From NCBI GenBank assembly GCA_946625485.1, contig CAMOTB010000011.1, positions 1 through 36,118 on the forward strand: DNA of 36,118 nucleotides. The letters are read 5' to 3'. Source of the stretch: an uncultured Bacteroidales bacterium (GTDB lineage: Bacteria > Bacteroidota > Bacteroidia > Bacteroidales > UBA932). Both the position numbers and the translations under genes were made by a program. The notes beneath the pieces were generated by a model that was given only the letters and a program-made list of their open reading frames with translations, was not told the origin of the DNA and ran no database searches. The first letter of the stretch is position 1; every line of letters begins with the position of its first letter. Of the stretch, positions 17,064 to 25,909 are shown one piece after another.

Positions 17064-18647
17064 TCAATAATTAGGGTTCTGATCGAGATTCGGGTTATTG
17101 TCACACTCCCGCTGAGGCAGCGGAAGACGCTCATGTTTGCCCAATTCGAAATTGTTGAAATCGACATCGCGTTTCTGAAGCTCCTTCAGCGTGGCGTCAT
17201 CAAAGCCCCAACGCTTGAGGTCCATCCAACGGACACATTCGAAGGCCGTCTCCAGGGCACGTTCGATCTTGATGTGCTCCTTGAAAGCCGAATAGTCGGA
17301 GCAGATCTTCGCTCCATCATAATAAGTGCTCTCCGCCAGTTTGGGAAGACCGACACGGGTACGGACCCGGTCCACATAGCCAACCGCCTTGGCGTTCGGA
17401 GCCTTGTTGATCTCGTTGAGCACTTCCGCATAAAGCAGGAGCATGTCCGCGAGGCGGATGGAGCGGAAGTTATTGTCGTTCCAGTAGTAGAGCGGCATGA
17501 CATCCGTCGAATACTTCTTGATGAACACACGGTTGCCGCTGTCGGAGTAACCGTCAGACCAAGTTTTGCCATAGATCAGCTGGTCTCCGTGCTCCGGGAA
17601 GTCGGTCGTGGCCTGGTCATACCAGCAGGTGTAGAACAAGCGGGGATCGTTCTTGCCGTCCGTCGTCTTTTCACGCTTGAAGTATTCCACGATCCAGCGG
17701 TTACCCTCGACGTTATTCCAGCCGGTGCCTTTCGGAGACTGGTTGACTTCGATCTGCGTACCCAGCTGGGCGTTGGCATCCCGGTAATTGTCTGTCTGGT
17801 CGAAACCGACATAATTGACCAGGGAGAACTGGATCTCATACAGGGATTCGACGTTGTTCTCTTTCTTGTTGCTGAAGTTATCCTGCCAGTTCGGCTCCAA
17901 CGAATAGATGCTCTTGCCCTCGCCTTCGATGATCCATTCCAGGCACTTGGCCGCATCGTCCCATTTGTGATGCTGGGCATAGTAACGGGCCAGCAGTCCA
18001 TAGGCTGATCCCTTGGTAGGACGTGCCTTTTCTTTCTCACGTTTCAAAGGAAGATATTCGATGGCTTCGACCAGGTTTTTCTCCATTTCCGTGTAGATCT
18101 CTTCGGGAGTGGAATTGGCCGGCTGGTCTCCCGCCGAAGACATGTGTAACTGAAGCGGGATATTGTCCCACAAGCCAACCATGTAGTAGTAATAGAACGC
18201 ACGGAGCCACAAAGCCTGTCCCTTGATATCTTTGCGATCAGCTTCGTTCCCAAAGACAATCGTTTCATCATCAATGTGGTCAAGAACCTGGTTGGCACGA
18301 TTGATGGCCGTCCAGTGCTCCCGCCAGATTTTGGCCTGGCCTTCGGCAAAGTTGTAGTTGGTATACTTGAACTTGGTCCACTCGTTAAGTTCGGTCCAGC
18401 CAGCGTAGCTGACACCGTCATCTGCCATGCCGTTGAGCTGGGTGTAGATGTTACGTGTCCACGTACCTTGCCGGTAGAACATGTTGTAGACAGAGATCAA
18501 GTTGGTGTTCATGTCCTCTTCCGTCTTCCAGTACATACTGGTATTGAGGCTGTTGCCATTCTCGATGTCGATATACTTCTCTCCGCAGGCGGAGAAAGTC
18601 AGCAACGAGGCGAGGACGATCGTGAAATAAAGGATACATCTTTTCAT
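17064..18647 (-). CDS. susD: SusD/RagB-family nutrient-binding lipoprotein
   Basis: A 527-residue protein with a lipoprotein signal MKRCILYFTIVLASLLTFSAC (Cys21). The helical TPR-like SusD fold is indicated by IWREHWTAINRANQVLDHID, GQALWLRAFYYYYMVGLWDNIPL and GSAYGLLARYYAQHHKWDDAAKC, and by the C-terminal ADMLLLYAEVLNEINKAPNAKA and FECVRWMDLKRWG segments. It forms the lid over the SusC channel and binds ligand at the outer membrane. The stop is 6 bases before the BACON-FISUMP gene and the start is 12 bases after susC. The ligand is not readable from sequence; context suggests ribose, a nucleoside, or a ribose/galactose-containing oligosaccharide. Confidence 0.95.
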   Translation of the reverse strand: MKRCILYFTIVLASLLTFSACGEKYIDIENGNSLNTSMYWKTEEDMNTNLISVYNMFYRQGTWTRNIYTQLNGMADDGVSYAGWTELNEWTKFKYTNYNFAEGQAKIWREHWTAINRANQVLDHIDDETIVFGNEADRKDIKGQALWLRAFYYYYMVGLWDNIPLQLHMSSAGDQPANSTPEEIYTEMEKNLVEAIEYLPLKREKEKARPTKGSAYGLLARYYAQHHKWDDAAKCLEWIIEGEGKSIYSLEPNWQDNFSNKKENNVESLYEIQFSLVNYVGFDQTDNYRDANAQLGTQIEVNQSPKGTGWNNVEGNRWIVEYFKREKTTDGKNDPRLFYTCWYDQATTDFPEHGDQLIYGKTWSDGYSDSGNRVFIKKYSTDVMPLYYWNDNNFRSIRLADMLLLYAEVLNEINKAPNAKAVGYVDRVRTRVGLPKLAESTYYDGAKICSDYSAFKEHIKIERALETAFECVRWMDLKRWGFDDATLKELQKRDVDFNNFELGKHERLPLPQRECDNNPNLDQNPNY

Positions 18648-18659
18648 CGCTGTCCGGAA

Positions 18660-21600
18660 TTAAAAGGTGAAGGAAACGGCAAACTGGACGGAACGGGGGT
18701 TCGGGAACGAGCAGCCGTCATAACCGATGGAATAGATACCGCTATCCGCAAACTCGGGGTCGAGTCCGGTATAGCGCGTGAATGTCAGCAAGTTCTTGCC
18801 GATGACAGAGAAACGGATCTTGTCCATGCCGATCTTCTTGACGAAGGACGTCGGAAGGGAATAACCCAGGGCGATATCGCTGAAGCGCCAGAACGAGCCG
18901 TCCTCCAGCCAACGATCCTGATCACCGCGGGAGTTGCGGGAATCACCGTAGATGATTCTCGGAGTATTCGTCGTCGGGTCCTCCTGGGTCCAGGGCTTGT
19001 ATCCGTTGAAGTTGTTGTTATTGTTGACAAAATCTCCGGCCGTAGCTTTTGCCCCATTGAAGACTTTCTGTCCGAATCGGCCATAACTCTGGACGCTGAA
19101 ATCCAGGTTCTTATATGCAAGGCTGACATTCAAACCGGCATACAGCTTCGCCCAGGGGCTTCCGACCACCTGCCGGTCCTCGGAAGTAATCTGTCCGTCC
19201 GGCTTGTAATCTTCATATTTGATGTCACCGGGCAATGCTTTCGGCTGGATAATCTTCCCTTCTGAATTGACATAGGAATCAATTTCTTCCTGATTCTGGA
19301 AAATGCCGAGCATCTTGTAGAGGTACCACATGCCGAGCGGCTGGCCGATTTCAGAGATAGAGGTACTCGTGTAGGATACCGTGTTGCCGTATCCGAGCCC
19401 CAGGATCTTATTCTTCAGCGTGGAAAGGTTTCCATTGATTGCATAGCTGAAGTCTCCAATGTGGTCGTTCCAGCCCAATTCCAGTTCGACACCCGTATTC
19501 TGGAGCGATCCGGCATTGGCCATCGGGGCACCGCCCTCGTTTCCGGTGGTCCATAAGATATCCAGACCCAGCAAGAGGTCCTTACTGACGGAACGGAACC
19601 ATTCGACGGATCCGGTCAGCCTGCGATCCAGCATCGTAAAGTCCAGACCGACATTGGCCGTGGTCTTGCGCTCCCAGACCAAATCGTTGTTGGTCAGGTT
19701 TGAAAGTGCGATACCGATGGCTTTCTCGTCACCGTCCATGATGGCACGCGGCGCAGTATTGAGCGTAGAGACATAGTCCCAGGCACCGATGTTTGTGTTA
19801 CCTAGGGTTCCGTAGTTGGCCCTGAGTTTCAGATCATCGATCCAGGAGACGTTGAAGAACGGCTCCTTGCTAATACGCCAACCCAGTGAAACGGAACCGA
19901 AATTGGCCCAGCGGTTCCCGGCCGGAAGGCGGGAAGTTCCGTCCCGACGGGCCGTCAACTGGAGGAGATAACGGTCGTCGAAAGAATAGTTCAGACGGCC
20001 GAAATAGGAAATGAGCGCATACTCTATATAACTGCCGGTGGCAGTCTGGGTGCCCGTAGCCGAGGTGATTGAAGTGATGTAACGGTCACCGATCGTCAGG
20101 GGGTTGAGTTTGGACATGCCCCGATATTCCTCATGGAAAGTGTCATAAGAAAAACCGGCGACGGCATTGACCGCATTCTTGCCGAAAGTATAGTCGAAAT
20201 TGTAGGTGTTTTCGATCAGGAGTTTATCATGCTTGGCTGTCGAATATCCCAGGGAAGCGGCATCGTCTCCCTGGCCCATCGTCCAGTTTCCTTTCTTACG
20301 GAGCCGGGAAGTCTCACCGAAATAGTTCTTGTAAGAGACATTCAGTTTGGTGGAGAAAATATCCTTCCAGATATTCAGCTTTCCATAGACGTCGCCATAC
20401 AGATATTGCTGACCGTTTTCGCCATGGTAGATCTCTTCGAAAGCGACCGGATTCAAGGCATAGGTATTGGCCCGGTCCGGATCGCCATAGCCATAACCGC
20501 CAGGATGATTCTCATCATGGACAGGAATGGTCGGGGGCATGGCAATAAAGTTGGACCAGATCCAACCGGTTCCACCCGGATTCAACTGCTGCGTCATCGA
20601 TTTGGTGAAGAAGAAATTCTCACCATACTCAAAGATGCCTTTCTTACCCGAAGTGTTGATACGGAATCCCGTCTGCTCATATCCGGTAAAACGAACGGCA
20701 CCGGCATCGCGCTTGTGGTTGACGGAAGCGTAGTACCGGATGTTCTCGCTGCCTCCGGAAAGAGAGACATTGTAATTCTGGAGAAGACCGGTTCGGAGCA
20801 TCTCATCCTGCCAATCCGTATTACCGTCGAAATGATTCTGGGTTTTGGTGACACCGGCCACGCCTTGCAACATGGCTTCCTGATAGGCACGGTCGTCATA
20901 AAGCTTATAAGTCTCGGCGTCCATCAGATCATAACGCGGCAACCAGTAGATCTGGGCAGAAGCATCTCCCGTCACCTTGAGCGGGCCGGCCTTACCTTTC
21001 TTGGTCGTGATGATCACGACACCGCTAGCGGCACGGGATCCGTAAATGGCGGCAGAGGAAGCGTCTTTGAGGACCTGGATAGATTCGATATCATCCACAT
21101 TTAAGCCCAATTCGCTTCCGCCATAAGAGCCATCGACGATAAACAGCGGAGAGTTGCCGGTAAACGAACCGATACCGCGGATCTGGATGGAAGCTCCGGA
21201 ACCCGGCTGACCGCTGCTGGTAATCTTGACACCGGAAGTCATACCCCGCATCGATTCTACGACATTGCCGGTCTTACGATTGAGAAGGTCTTGCTCCCGG
21301 ACCGTCGAGATGGACCCGAGCACATCCTTCTTCTTGACCGTACCATAACCGACTACGACCGACTCCTGAAGGATATCCGTCGCAAGGGAAACCTGGGTCG
21401 GAACCTGACCGGCAGGGAAGGCTTTTGTCTGGAAACCTACAAAGCTGAACTCCAGATCCGAGCCGGCGGGAGCCTGGATCTGGTACTGTCCTGAGACATC
21501 CGTGAATGCGCCGTCCAAAACTTTTCCGCCTTGTCTGACCACGACGGAAACGCCAGGGAGAGCTTCACCCTTGTCATCCGTGACGGTTCCTTTCACCAGG

Positions 21601-21701
21601 TTCTGAGCCATGGCAAGAGGTCCCGTGCACAGAAGCACTGCCAAAATGGGAATCAGTTTCCCGATTCTGGTCCTCTGTTTCTTGAGATCAAATGCTTTCA
21701 T
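18660..21701 (-). CDS. susC: SusC/RagA-family TonB-dependent outer-membrane transporter
   Basis: A 1013-residue protein with a signal peptide ending near LAMA-Q. In order: a carboxypeptidase-regulatory-like domain (about 35-110, GTVTDDKGEALPGVSV), a TonB-box region with ESVVVGYGTVKKKDV, a plug domain with PLFIVDG and the SusC signature LKDASSAAIYGSRAASGVVIITTKKGK (shown in part), then a 22-strand-type barrel ending in the aromatic FAVSFTF. It imports SusD-bound ligand using TonB energy. There is no N-terminal extension for sigma/anti-sigma signalling, which agrees with control by the upstream LacI protein. It is the first gene of the block and has a 216-base upstream region with three copies of a palindromic site. 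Confidence 0.96.
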   Translation of the reverse strand: MKAFDLKKQRTRIGKLIPILAVLLCTGPLAMAQNLVKGTVTDDKGEALPGVSVVVRQGGKVLDGAFTDVSGQYQIQAPAGSDLEFSFVGFQTKAFPAGQVPTQVSLATDILQESVVVGYGTVKKKDVLGSISTVREQDLLNRKTGNVVESMRGMTSGVKITSSGQPGSGASIQIRGIGSFTGNSPLFIVDGSYGGSELGLNVDDIESIQVLKDASSAAIYGSRAASGVVIITTKKGKAGPLKVTGDASAQIYWLPRYDLMDAETYKLYDDRAYQEAMLQGVAGVTKTQNHFDGNTDWQDEMLRTGLLQNYNVSLSGGSENIRYYASVNHKRDAGAVRFTGYEQTGFRINTSGKKGIFEYGENFFFTKSMTQQLNPGGTGWIWSNFIAMPPTIPVHDENHPGGYGYGDPDRANTYALNPVAFEEIYHGENGQQYLYGDVYGKLNIWKDIFSTKLNVSYKNYFGETSRLRKKGNWTMGQGDDAASLGYSTAKHDKLLIENTYNFDYTFGKNAVNAVAGFSYDTFHEEYRGMSKLNPLTIGDRYITSITSATGTQTATGSYIEYALISYFGRLNYSFDDRYLLQLTARRDGTSRLPAGNRWANFGSVSLGWRISKEPFFNVSWIDDLKLRANYGTLGNTNIGAWDYVSTLNTAPRAIMDGDEKAIGIALSNLTNNDLVWERKTTANVGLDFTMLDRRLTGSVEWFRSVSKDLLLGLDILWTTGNEGGAPMANAGSLQNTGVELELGWNDHIGDFSYAINGNLSTLKNKILGLGYGNTVSYTSTSISEIGQPLGMWYLYKMLGIFQNQEEIDSYVNSEGKIIQPKALPGDIKYEDYKPDGQITSEDRQVVGSPWAKLYAGLNVSLAYKNLDFSVQSYGRFGQKVFNGAKATAGDFVNNNNNFNGYKPWTQEDPTTNTPRIIYGDSRNSRGDQDRWLEDGSFWRFSDIALGYSLPTSFVKKIGMDKIRFSVIGKNLLTFTRYTGLDPEFADSGIYSIGYDGCSFPNPRSVQFAVSFTF

Positions 21702-21820
21702 ATAATCTGGGTTTGAAATAAAATTGCCATCCTTTGGAGGATTACAACTTCTAAATTAGAAAAAGGCAGAGACTTTTGATCCCGTAATCGGATGATTTCA
21801 TTTAAAAGACATCCTCTTTT

Positions 21821-21828
21821 TTGCACAA
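21821..21828. promoter_or_regulatory. LacI-type operator-like site 1 (susC side)
   Basis: TTGCACAA, one base off the perfect palindrome TTGCGCAA found at 21907 and 22983. Its centre is 21 bases from the next site, about two helical turns. Confidence 0.4.
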
Positions 21829-21841
21829 ATTTTCTAAAAAA

Positions 21842-21849
21842 TTGCGCAC
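21842..21849. promoter_or_regulatory. LacI-type operator-like site 2 (susC side)
   Basis: TTGCGCAC, seven of eight bases of the palindrome TTGCGCAA, with the central CG typical of LacI-family operators. Confidence 0.4.
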
Positions 21850-21853
21850 TAAA

Positions 21854-21870
21854 CAGGCCAAAATAGCCTG
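21854..21870 (-). terminator. Weak hairpin after lacI
   Basis: CAGGC and GCCTG arms (5 bp) with a 7-base AT-rich loop, followed on the minus strand by only three T. It could be a weak lacI terminator. Read-through into susC is possible. Confidence 0.2.
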
Positions 21871-21906
21871 AAACAAAGAACTTACGATCCAAATATCAGC
21901 GCGAAA

Positions 21907-21916
21907 TTTGCGCAAA
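21907..21916. promoter_or_regulatory. LacI-type operator, perfect 10-base palindrome
   Basis: TTTGCGCAAA is fully self-complementary and begins directly after the lacI stop codon, about 205 bases upstream of susC. The same 8-base core, TTGCGCAA, lies over the lacI promoter. Confidence 0.55.
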
Positions 21917-21917
21917 A

Positions 21918-22931
21918 TCAAATATTGGCCACAGATTCGCCCGCGATCAATGACGGCAGGAGGCGGATCTGTGAATTCGGTGCGACAGTGCCATTCTGAT
22001 CCAAGTGATCACAAAGGATCTTGACCGCCAGCTTAGCCATGTTTTCAACAGGCTGGCCTACCCGGGTAATCGCCGGCGTCAGATAATCCATAAAGAGATT
22101 ATCGTCAAAAGAAATCAGCGACATGTCATTCGGGACAGACAGCCCGGACTCCCGGATGGCCCGGAGTGCACCCAGCATGATCGTGTTGCTCAACGCAAAG
22201 ATGGCAGTAGGACGATCAGGGCCATACAGGAATAATTTGGTGGAAAGATACCCGTTCTGAACGGAAAATTCATTCCCGGCCACAAGCATACGATCCTCCA
22301 GGCCGGCCTCTTGCATCGCTTGTACAAATCCGTTGACCCGTTCCCTGTTCGGCATCGAATCCCGCTCGCCCTGAATGCAGGCAATCCGCCGATGGCCGCT
22401 ACGGATCAACAGACGCGTACCGTCATAACCGCCTTTGAAATTATTGGTCGTCACATAAGGGAGCGTGGTTTTTTCGTAGAATCGGTCCACCAACACGACC
22501 GGCACTTCCCTTCCGACCAATTCCAGGACAGACGGGTCATCACCACACGGCACGGCAATCATTCCCTCAACACGCCGCAGCAAAAGATCCCGCGCACTTT
22601 TATTGAGGCGGGAAGCGTCCTCCATCGTATCGACCAGAATCGCCGTATAATCAGACTTGTACAACTCCGACACGACATGGCTCGCCATATCGGCAAAATA
22701 AGGATTCGCAATGGAAGGCAGCAACAGACCGATCATGCCGCTCCGCTTACTGCGGAGACTTTGGGCCGTAAAGGAGGGAACGTATCCTGTCCGGGTCACC
22801 TCGGCCATGACGGCTTCAGCCGTCTGCTTGCTGATGCGATATTTATCCGCATTCCCGTTCAAGACGCGGGAAACTGTCGTAATGGAACAGCCACACTGGT
22901 CGGCGATGGATTGGAGTGTCGTCTTTTTCAT
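21918..22931 (-). CDS. LacI-family transcriptional regulator
   Basis: A 337-residue protein. ATG 22931 starts MKKTTLQSIADQCGCSITTVSRVLNG, with the helix-turn-helix at residues of about 4-23. The hinge follows near 50-60 (SFTAQSLRSKRS, with the leucine that intercalates at the operator's central CG). A periplasmic-binding-like effector domain (GMIGLLLPSIANPYFADM onward; VLVDRFYE; SLISFDDN) makes up the rest. ATG 22937 (MPM) is nearly as likely. ATG 22970 and TTG 22979 are rejected because the best promoter box lies at 22958-22965, downstream of both. Inferred role: a sugar-responsive repressor of susC and of itself, with ribose or a derivative as candidate effector. It is transcribed in the same direction as the locus. 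Confidence 0.93.
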   Translation of the reverse strand: MKKTTLQSIADQCGCSITTVSRVLNGNADKYRISKQTAEAVMAEVTRTGYVPSFTAQSLRSKRSGMIGLLLPSIANPYFADMASHVVSELYKSDYTAILVDTMEDASRLNKSARDLLLRRVEGMIAVPCGDDPSVLELVGREVPVVLVDRFYEKTTLPYVTTNNFKGGYDGTRLLIRSGHRRIACIQGERDSMPNRERVNGFVQAMQEAGLEDRMLVAGNEFSVQNGYLSTKLFLYGPDRPTAIFALSNTIMLGALRAIRESGLSVPNDMSLISFDDNLFMDYLTPAITRVGQPVENMAKLAVKILCDHLDQNGTVAPNSQIRLLPSLIAGESVANI

Positions 22932-22957
22932 AGGCATAAATGCAGAAACAGCCGTTT

Positions 22958-22991
22958 CAAAGATAAGCATTATGCTCAAATATTGCGCAAC
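22958..22991 (-). promoter_or_regulatory. Putative lacI promoter
   Basis: On the minus strand, TATCTTTG (22958-22965) is a full TAnnTTTG -7 match, and GTTG (22988-22991) lies 22 bases upstream as a -33-like element. The transcript would start near 22951, leaving a leader of only about 14-20 bases before the start codon. Confidence 0.55.
22983..22990. promoter_or_regulatory. LacI-type operator overlapping the lacI -33 element
   Basis: A perfect palindrome, TTGCGCAA, overlapping the -33-like element. It is the same core as the site at 21907-21916. The position predicts autorepression. Confidence 0.55.
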
Positions 22992-23005
22992 CCGGAGAGA
23001 CAGGT

Positions 23006-23041
23006 GCTCCCGATGGGTGGTAAAAACTGTCCATCGGGAGC
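23006..23041. repeat. Inverted repeat sharing its core with the dnaK terminator
   Basis: Arms GCTCCCGATGG (23006-23016) and CCATCGGGAGC (23031-23041) are an exact 11-bp inverted repeat with a 14-base loop. The core CCCGATGG/CCATCGGG also forms the stem of the adjacent dnaK terminator. It is followed on the plus strand by A6, so it is not a terminator for plus-strand transcripts, and on the minus strand it comes after the T-run rather than before it. Confidence 0.6.
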
Positions 23042-23094
23042 AAAAAAGGCGAAAAATGCGCCCGATGGAAGCATTTTCGTTCCATCGGGCGCAT
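23042..23094 (-). terminator. Rho-independent terminator of dnaK
   Basis: Exact 15-bp arms (23056-23070 and 23080-23094) with a 9-base loop, followed on the minus strand by T5 and then T6 a few bases on. It starts about 23 bases after the dnaK stop. Confidence 0.85.
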
Positions 23095-23116
23095 TGGAAA
23101 TTGTAGGGAATGTCAA

Positions 23117-25021
23117 TTATTGCTCGTCCGGAGCCTCGGGACCCTGAGGGCCCTGCGGACCGTAGTCGGGACCACCCTGAGGGCCGTACTGAGGACCCTG
23201 GGGACCTCCCTGAGGGCCACCCTGGCCGCTCATGCTCTGGTAGAGGTCGCTCATCACGCGGTTGATCTCTTCCGTATAGCGGTCGATGTCAGCCACATTC
23301 TGGCTCTTGACAGCCTCTTTCAGGAGGTTCAGCGGGCCTTCGACGGCGCTGCGCTTGTCAGCCGGGACCTTGTCGCCATTCTCCTTCAGGAACTTTTCGA
23401 CCTGGAAGCAGAGGGCGTCCGCATTGTTGATCTTGTCCACACGCTCCTTCTCCGCCTTGTCGGCCGCCTCGTTGGCCTTGGCCTCGTCACGCATCCGCTG
23501 GATTTCGGCATCGGACAGGCCGCTGGAGGCTTCGATACGGATGTTCTGCTCCTTTCCGGTCGCCTTGTCGAGGGCGGAAACCTTCAGGATACCGTTGGCA
23601 TCGATGTCGAAGGACACCTCAATCTGAGGGATGCCACGCGGCGCCGGGGCAATGCCATCCAGATGGAAGACACCGATCTGCTTGTTGTCCTTGGCCATCG
23701 GGCGCTCACCCTGCAGGACACGGATCTCGACGGAAGGCTGATTGTCGGCCGCCGTGGAGAAGATCTGGGACTTCTTGGCAGGGATGGTCGTATTGGACTC
23801 GATGAGCTTGGTCATCACACCGCCGAGCGTCTCGATACCGAGGGACAGCGGAGTGACATCAAGCAGGAGGACATCCTTCACGTCGCCGGCCAGGACACCG
23901 CCCTGGATGGAAGCACCGATGGCAACCACCTCGTCCGGGTTGACACTCTTGTTGGGCTCACGGCCGAAGAAGTTCTTCACCAGCTCCTGGATCTTCGGGA
24001 TACGGGTGCTGCCGCCGACCAGCAGGACCTCATCGATGTCGGAGGTCGTCAGATGGGCATCTGCCAGAGCCTTGCGGCAAGGCTCGATGCTGCGCTGGAA
24101 CAGGTCGTCGCAGAGCATCTCGAACTTGGCACGGGTCAGAGTCTTCACCAGGTGCTTGGGGATGCCGTCCACAGGCATGATGTACGGGAGGTTGATCTCC
24201 GCGGAACTCAGGTTGGACAGTTCGATCTTGGCCTTCTCAGCCGCTTCTTTCAGGCGCTGCAGGGCCATCGGATCCTTCTTCAGGTCGATGCCGCCGTTCT
24301 CAGCCGCGAACTCTCCGGCCAGCCAGTCGATGATGACCTGGTCGAAATCGTCACCGCCCAGGTGCGTGTCACCATTGGTGGACTTGACTTCGAACACACC
24401 GTCGCCGAGCTCCAGGATGGAGATATCGAAGGTGCCGCCGCCGAGGTCATAGACCGCGACCTTCATGTTCTTGTTCTTCTTGTCCAAGCCATAAGCCAGG
24501 GCCGCAGCCGTAGGCTCATTGATGATACGCTTGACATCCAGTCCCGCGATCTTGCCGGCCTCCTTGGTCGCCTGACGCTGGGAATCAGAGAAATAAGCCG
24601 GTACGGTAATCACCGCTTCGGTCACTTCCTGACGGAGATAGTCTTCCGCCGTCTTCTTCATCTTCTGAAGAATGATAGCTGAGATCTCCTGCGGGGAGTA
24701 GAGACGGCCGTTGATGTCGACACGGGGCGTATTGTTGTCGCCGCGGACGACCTTGTACGGCATACGCGCGACCTCCTTGCCGACCTGGTCATAGGTCTCA
24801 CCCATGAAACGCTTGATCGAGAAGATGGTGTTGCCGGGGTTCGTGATAGCCTGACGCTTGGCCGGGTTACCGATTTTCCGCTCGCCACCCTCGGTGAAGG
24901 CGACGACGGACGGGGTGGTACGCTCACCCTCGTTGTTGATGATGACGGTAGGCTGGTTGCCTTCCATGACAGCGACACACGAATTGGTAGTGCCGAGGTC
25001 GATTCCGATGATTTTTCCCAT
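23117..25021 (-). CDS. dnaK: Hsp70 chaperone DnaK with Gly-Pro-Gln-rich C-terminal tail
   Basis: A 634-residue protein, the normal DnaK length. The ATPase domain shows [10 protein letters not shown] at 6-15, the phosphate-binding [13 protein letters not shown] and the [14 protein letters not shown] adenosine motif. The linker [16 protein letters not shown] leads into the substrate-binding domain ([20 protein letters not shown]) and the helical lid. It folds client proteins with DnaJ and GrpE in the cytoplasm; neither co-chaperone gene is nearby. The last 37 or so residues are Gly/Pro/Gln repeats ([18 protein letters not shown] and so on) ending EAPDEQ, without the acidic EEVD/EEVK-like end common in DnaK. 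It is monocistronic, with a strong terminator. I found no convincing promoter match in the 160 bases upstream. Confidence 0.98.
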   Translation of the reverse strand: MGKIIGIDLGTTNSCVAVMEGNQPTVIINNEGERTTPSVVAFTEGGERKIGNPAKRQAITNPGNTIFSIKRFMGETYDQVGKEVARMPYKVVRGDNNTPRVDINGRLYSPQEISAIILQKMKKTAEDYLRQEVTEAVITVPAYFSDSQRQATKEAGKIAGLDVKRIINEPTAAALAYGLDKKNKNMKVAVYDLGGGTFDISILELGDGVFEVKSTNGDTHLGGDDFDQVIIDWLAGEFAAENGGIDLKKDPMALQRLKEAAEKAKIELSNLSSAEINLPYIMPVDGIPKHLVKTLTRAKFEMLCDDLFQRSIEPCRKALADAHLTTSDIDEVLLVGGSTRIPKIQELVKNFFGREPNKSVNPDEVVAIGASIQGGVLAGDVKDVLLLDVTPLSLGIETLGGVMTKLIESNTTIPAKKSQIFSTAADNQPSVEIRVLQGERPMAKDNKQIGVFHLDGIAPAPRGIPQIEVSFDIDANGILKVSALDKATGKEQNIRIEASSGLSDAEIQRMRDEAKANEAADKAEKERVDKINNADALCFQVEKFLKENGDKVPADKRSAVEGPLNLLKEAVKSQNVADIDRYTEEINRVMSDLYQSMSGQGGPQGGPQGPQYGPQGGPDYGPQGPQGPEAPDEQ

Positions 25022-25180
25022 AATATCAATGTTTTGTTTTATTCTACATCTGCCACCGGTTCCAAGGGTGGCTCCTCCATTCTATCCAATCCCGTGCCAT
25101 TCGTTTTTTCTGCCAAATTGTCATATCCCTTTGGAAAAGCGGAAGGGAAAGCGTATTTTCGCGGAACTGCTAAGGAATCT

Positions 25181-25909
25181 ATGGAATACAGAACCCTACC
25201 CCCCGCCGAGTACACCCTCCTGAAGGAGCGCATCCTCCTGGAAGACAACCATTTGCTTATTGTCAACAAATCGGTTGGAGATCTCGTGCAGGGAGACAGG
25301 ACCGGGGACGAATGCCTGGCCGAGACCTACAAGGCTTTCCTTGCACAGCGGGACGGAAAGCCCGGAAAGGTCTATCTGGGTATCCCTCACAGACTGGACC
25401 GGCCGGTGAGCGGCATCACCGTCTTTGCCAAGACATCGAAAGCTTTGGAGCGCCTTTCCGCCATGTTCCGCGAAGGCGAAGTACACAAAACTTACTGGGC
25501 CCTTTGCTGCGCCAAGCCGGACCAGCCGGAAGGTCACCTGAAAGGCTGGATCGTCCGAAATGAGAAACAGAATAAAAGCTATATCGTTGCGGACGGGGCA
25601 GGGCCCAAGCCCAGTTCCCACCCGGACGCAAAACTAGCTGAACTACGATACCGCTTCCTTTACAGTACGGAGCGGTACCACCTGATCGAAATCGAGCTGC
25701 TCACGGGACGACATCACCAGATCCGCTGTCAGCTGGCCCACATGGGATGCCCGATCAAAGGGGACCTCAAATATGGGGCGTCCCGATCCAATCCGGACGG
25801 CGGGATCTGTCTGCATTCCCGATCGATCCGGCTGGTCCATCCGGTCCGTAAGACCGAGATACACGTGACCGCCCCGGTCCCTTCAACCTGGAAAGGGATA
25901 AGGGATTAA
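25181..25909 (+). CDS. RluA-family pseudouridine synthase
   Basis: A 242-residue protein. ATG 25181 has AAGGA five bases upstream and gives a protein starting just before the conserved ILLEDNHLLIVNKSVGDLVQ. An in-frame TTG at 25034 would add 49 residues of no family character. The catalytic motif HRLDRPVSG has Asp73; LLTGRHHQIRCQLAHMGCPIKGD and LHSRSI are the other RluA landmarks. It isomerises uridine to pseudouridine in rRNA or tRNA; the target cannot be read from sequence, and there is no S4 domain. It is divergent from dnaK. Its stop codon shares the bases TTAA with that of the convergent AraC-type gene, and an AAGGG/CCCTT hairpin (25900-25914) lies over the junction. Confidence 0.9.
   Translation: MEYRTLPPAEYTLLKERILLEDNHLLIVNKSVGDLVQGDRTGDECLAETYKAFLAQRDGKPGKVYLGIPHRLDRPVSGITVFAKTSKALERLSAMFREGEVHKTYWALCCAKPDQPEGHLKGWIVRNEKQNKSYIVADGAGPKPSSHPDAKLAELRYRFLYSTERYHLIEIELLTGRHHQIRCQLAHMGCPIKGDLKYGASRSNPDGGICLHSRSIRLVHPVRKTEIHVTAPVPSTWKGIRD

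Larger units (their letters stand above)
21702..21917 (-). promoter_or_regulatory. susC upstream control region
   Basis: This is an AT-rich 216-base gap between lacI and susC and the longest gene-free stretch in the window. It holds three TTGCGCAA-like sites, a weak hairpin, and a 13-base palindrome (21749-21761, arms TTCTAA/TTAGAA) about 50 bases before the susC start. A small ATCCT/AGGAT hairpin can form in the leader. I found no full TAnnTTTG match; the best are 7 of 8 (GATATTTG, AAAATTTG, TAATTTAG on the minus strand), so the transcription start is undetermined. Confidence 0.6.

Noticed and set aside
21702..21917. Consensus promoter for susC
   Set aside because: Only 7-of-8 matches to TAnnTTTG were found, without a properly spaced -33 TTTG, so no position is claimed.
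22932..22979. N-terminal extension of the LacI-type protein from TTG 22979 or ATG 22970
   Set aside because: The best promoter box lies at 22958-22965, so these codons would be upstream of the transcript. The helix-turn-helix begins normally at ATG 22931 or 22937.
23006..23041. 11-bp hairpin as a plus-strand terminator
   Set aside because: It is followed by A6, not a T-run, and no plus-strand gene ends there.
23006..23094. CRISPR-like array from repeated CCCGATGG
   Set aside because: Only four short copies, as inverted arms of two hairpins, with no regular spacers and no cas genes.
23120..24682. 520-codon plus-strand frame opposite dnaK
   Set aside because: Antisense of a highly conserved gene. 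It shows repetitive Leu/Asp/His composition and no domain.
25034..25180. Upstream extension of the RluA-type protein from TTG
   Set aside because: The added 49 residues show no family character. ATG 25181 has a good AAGGA site and normal family length.
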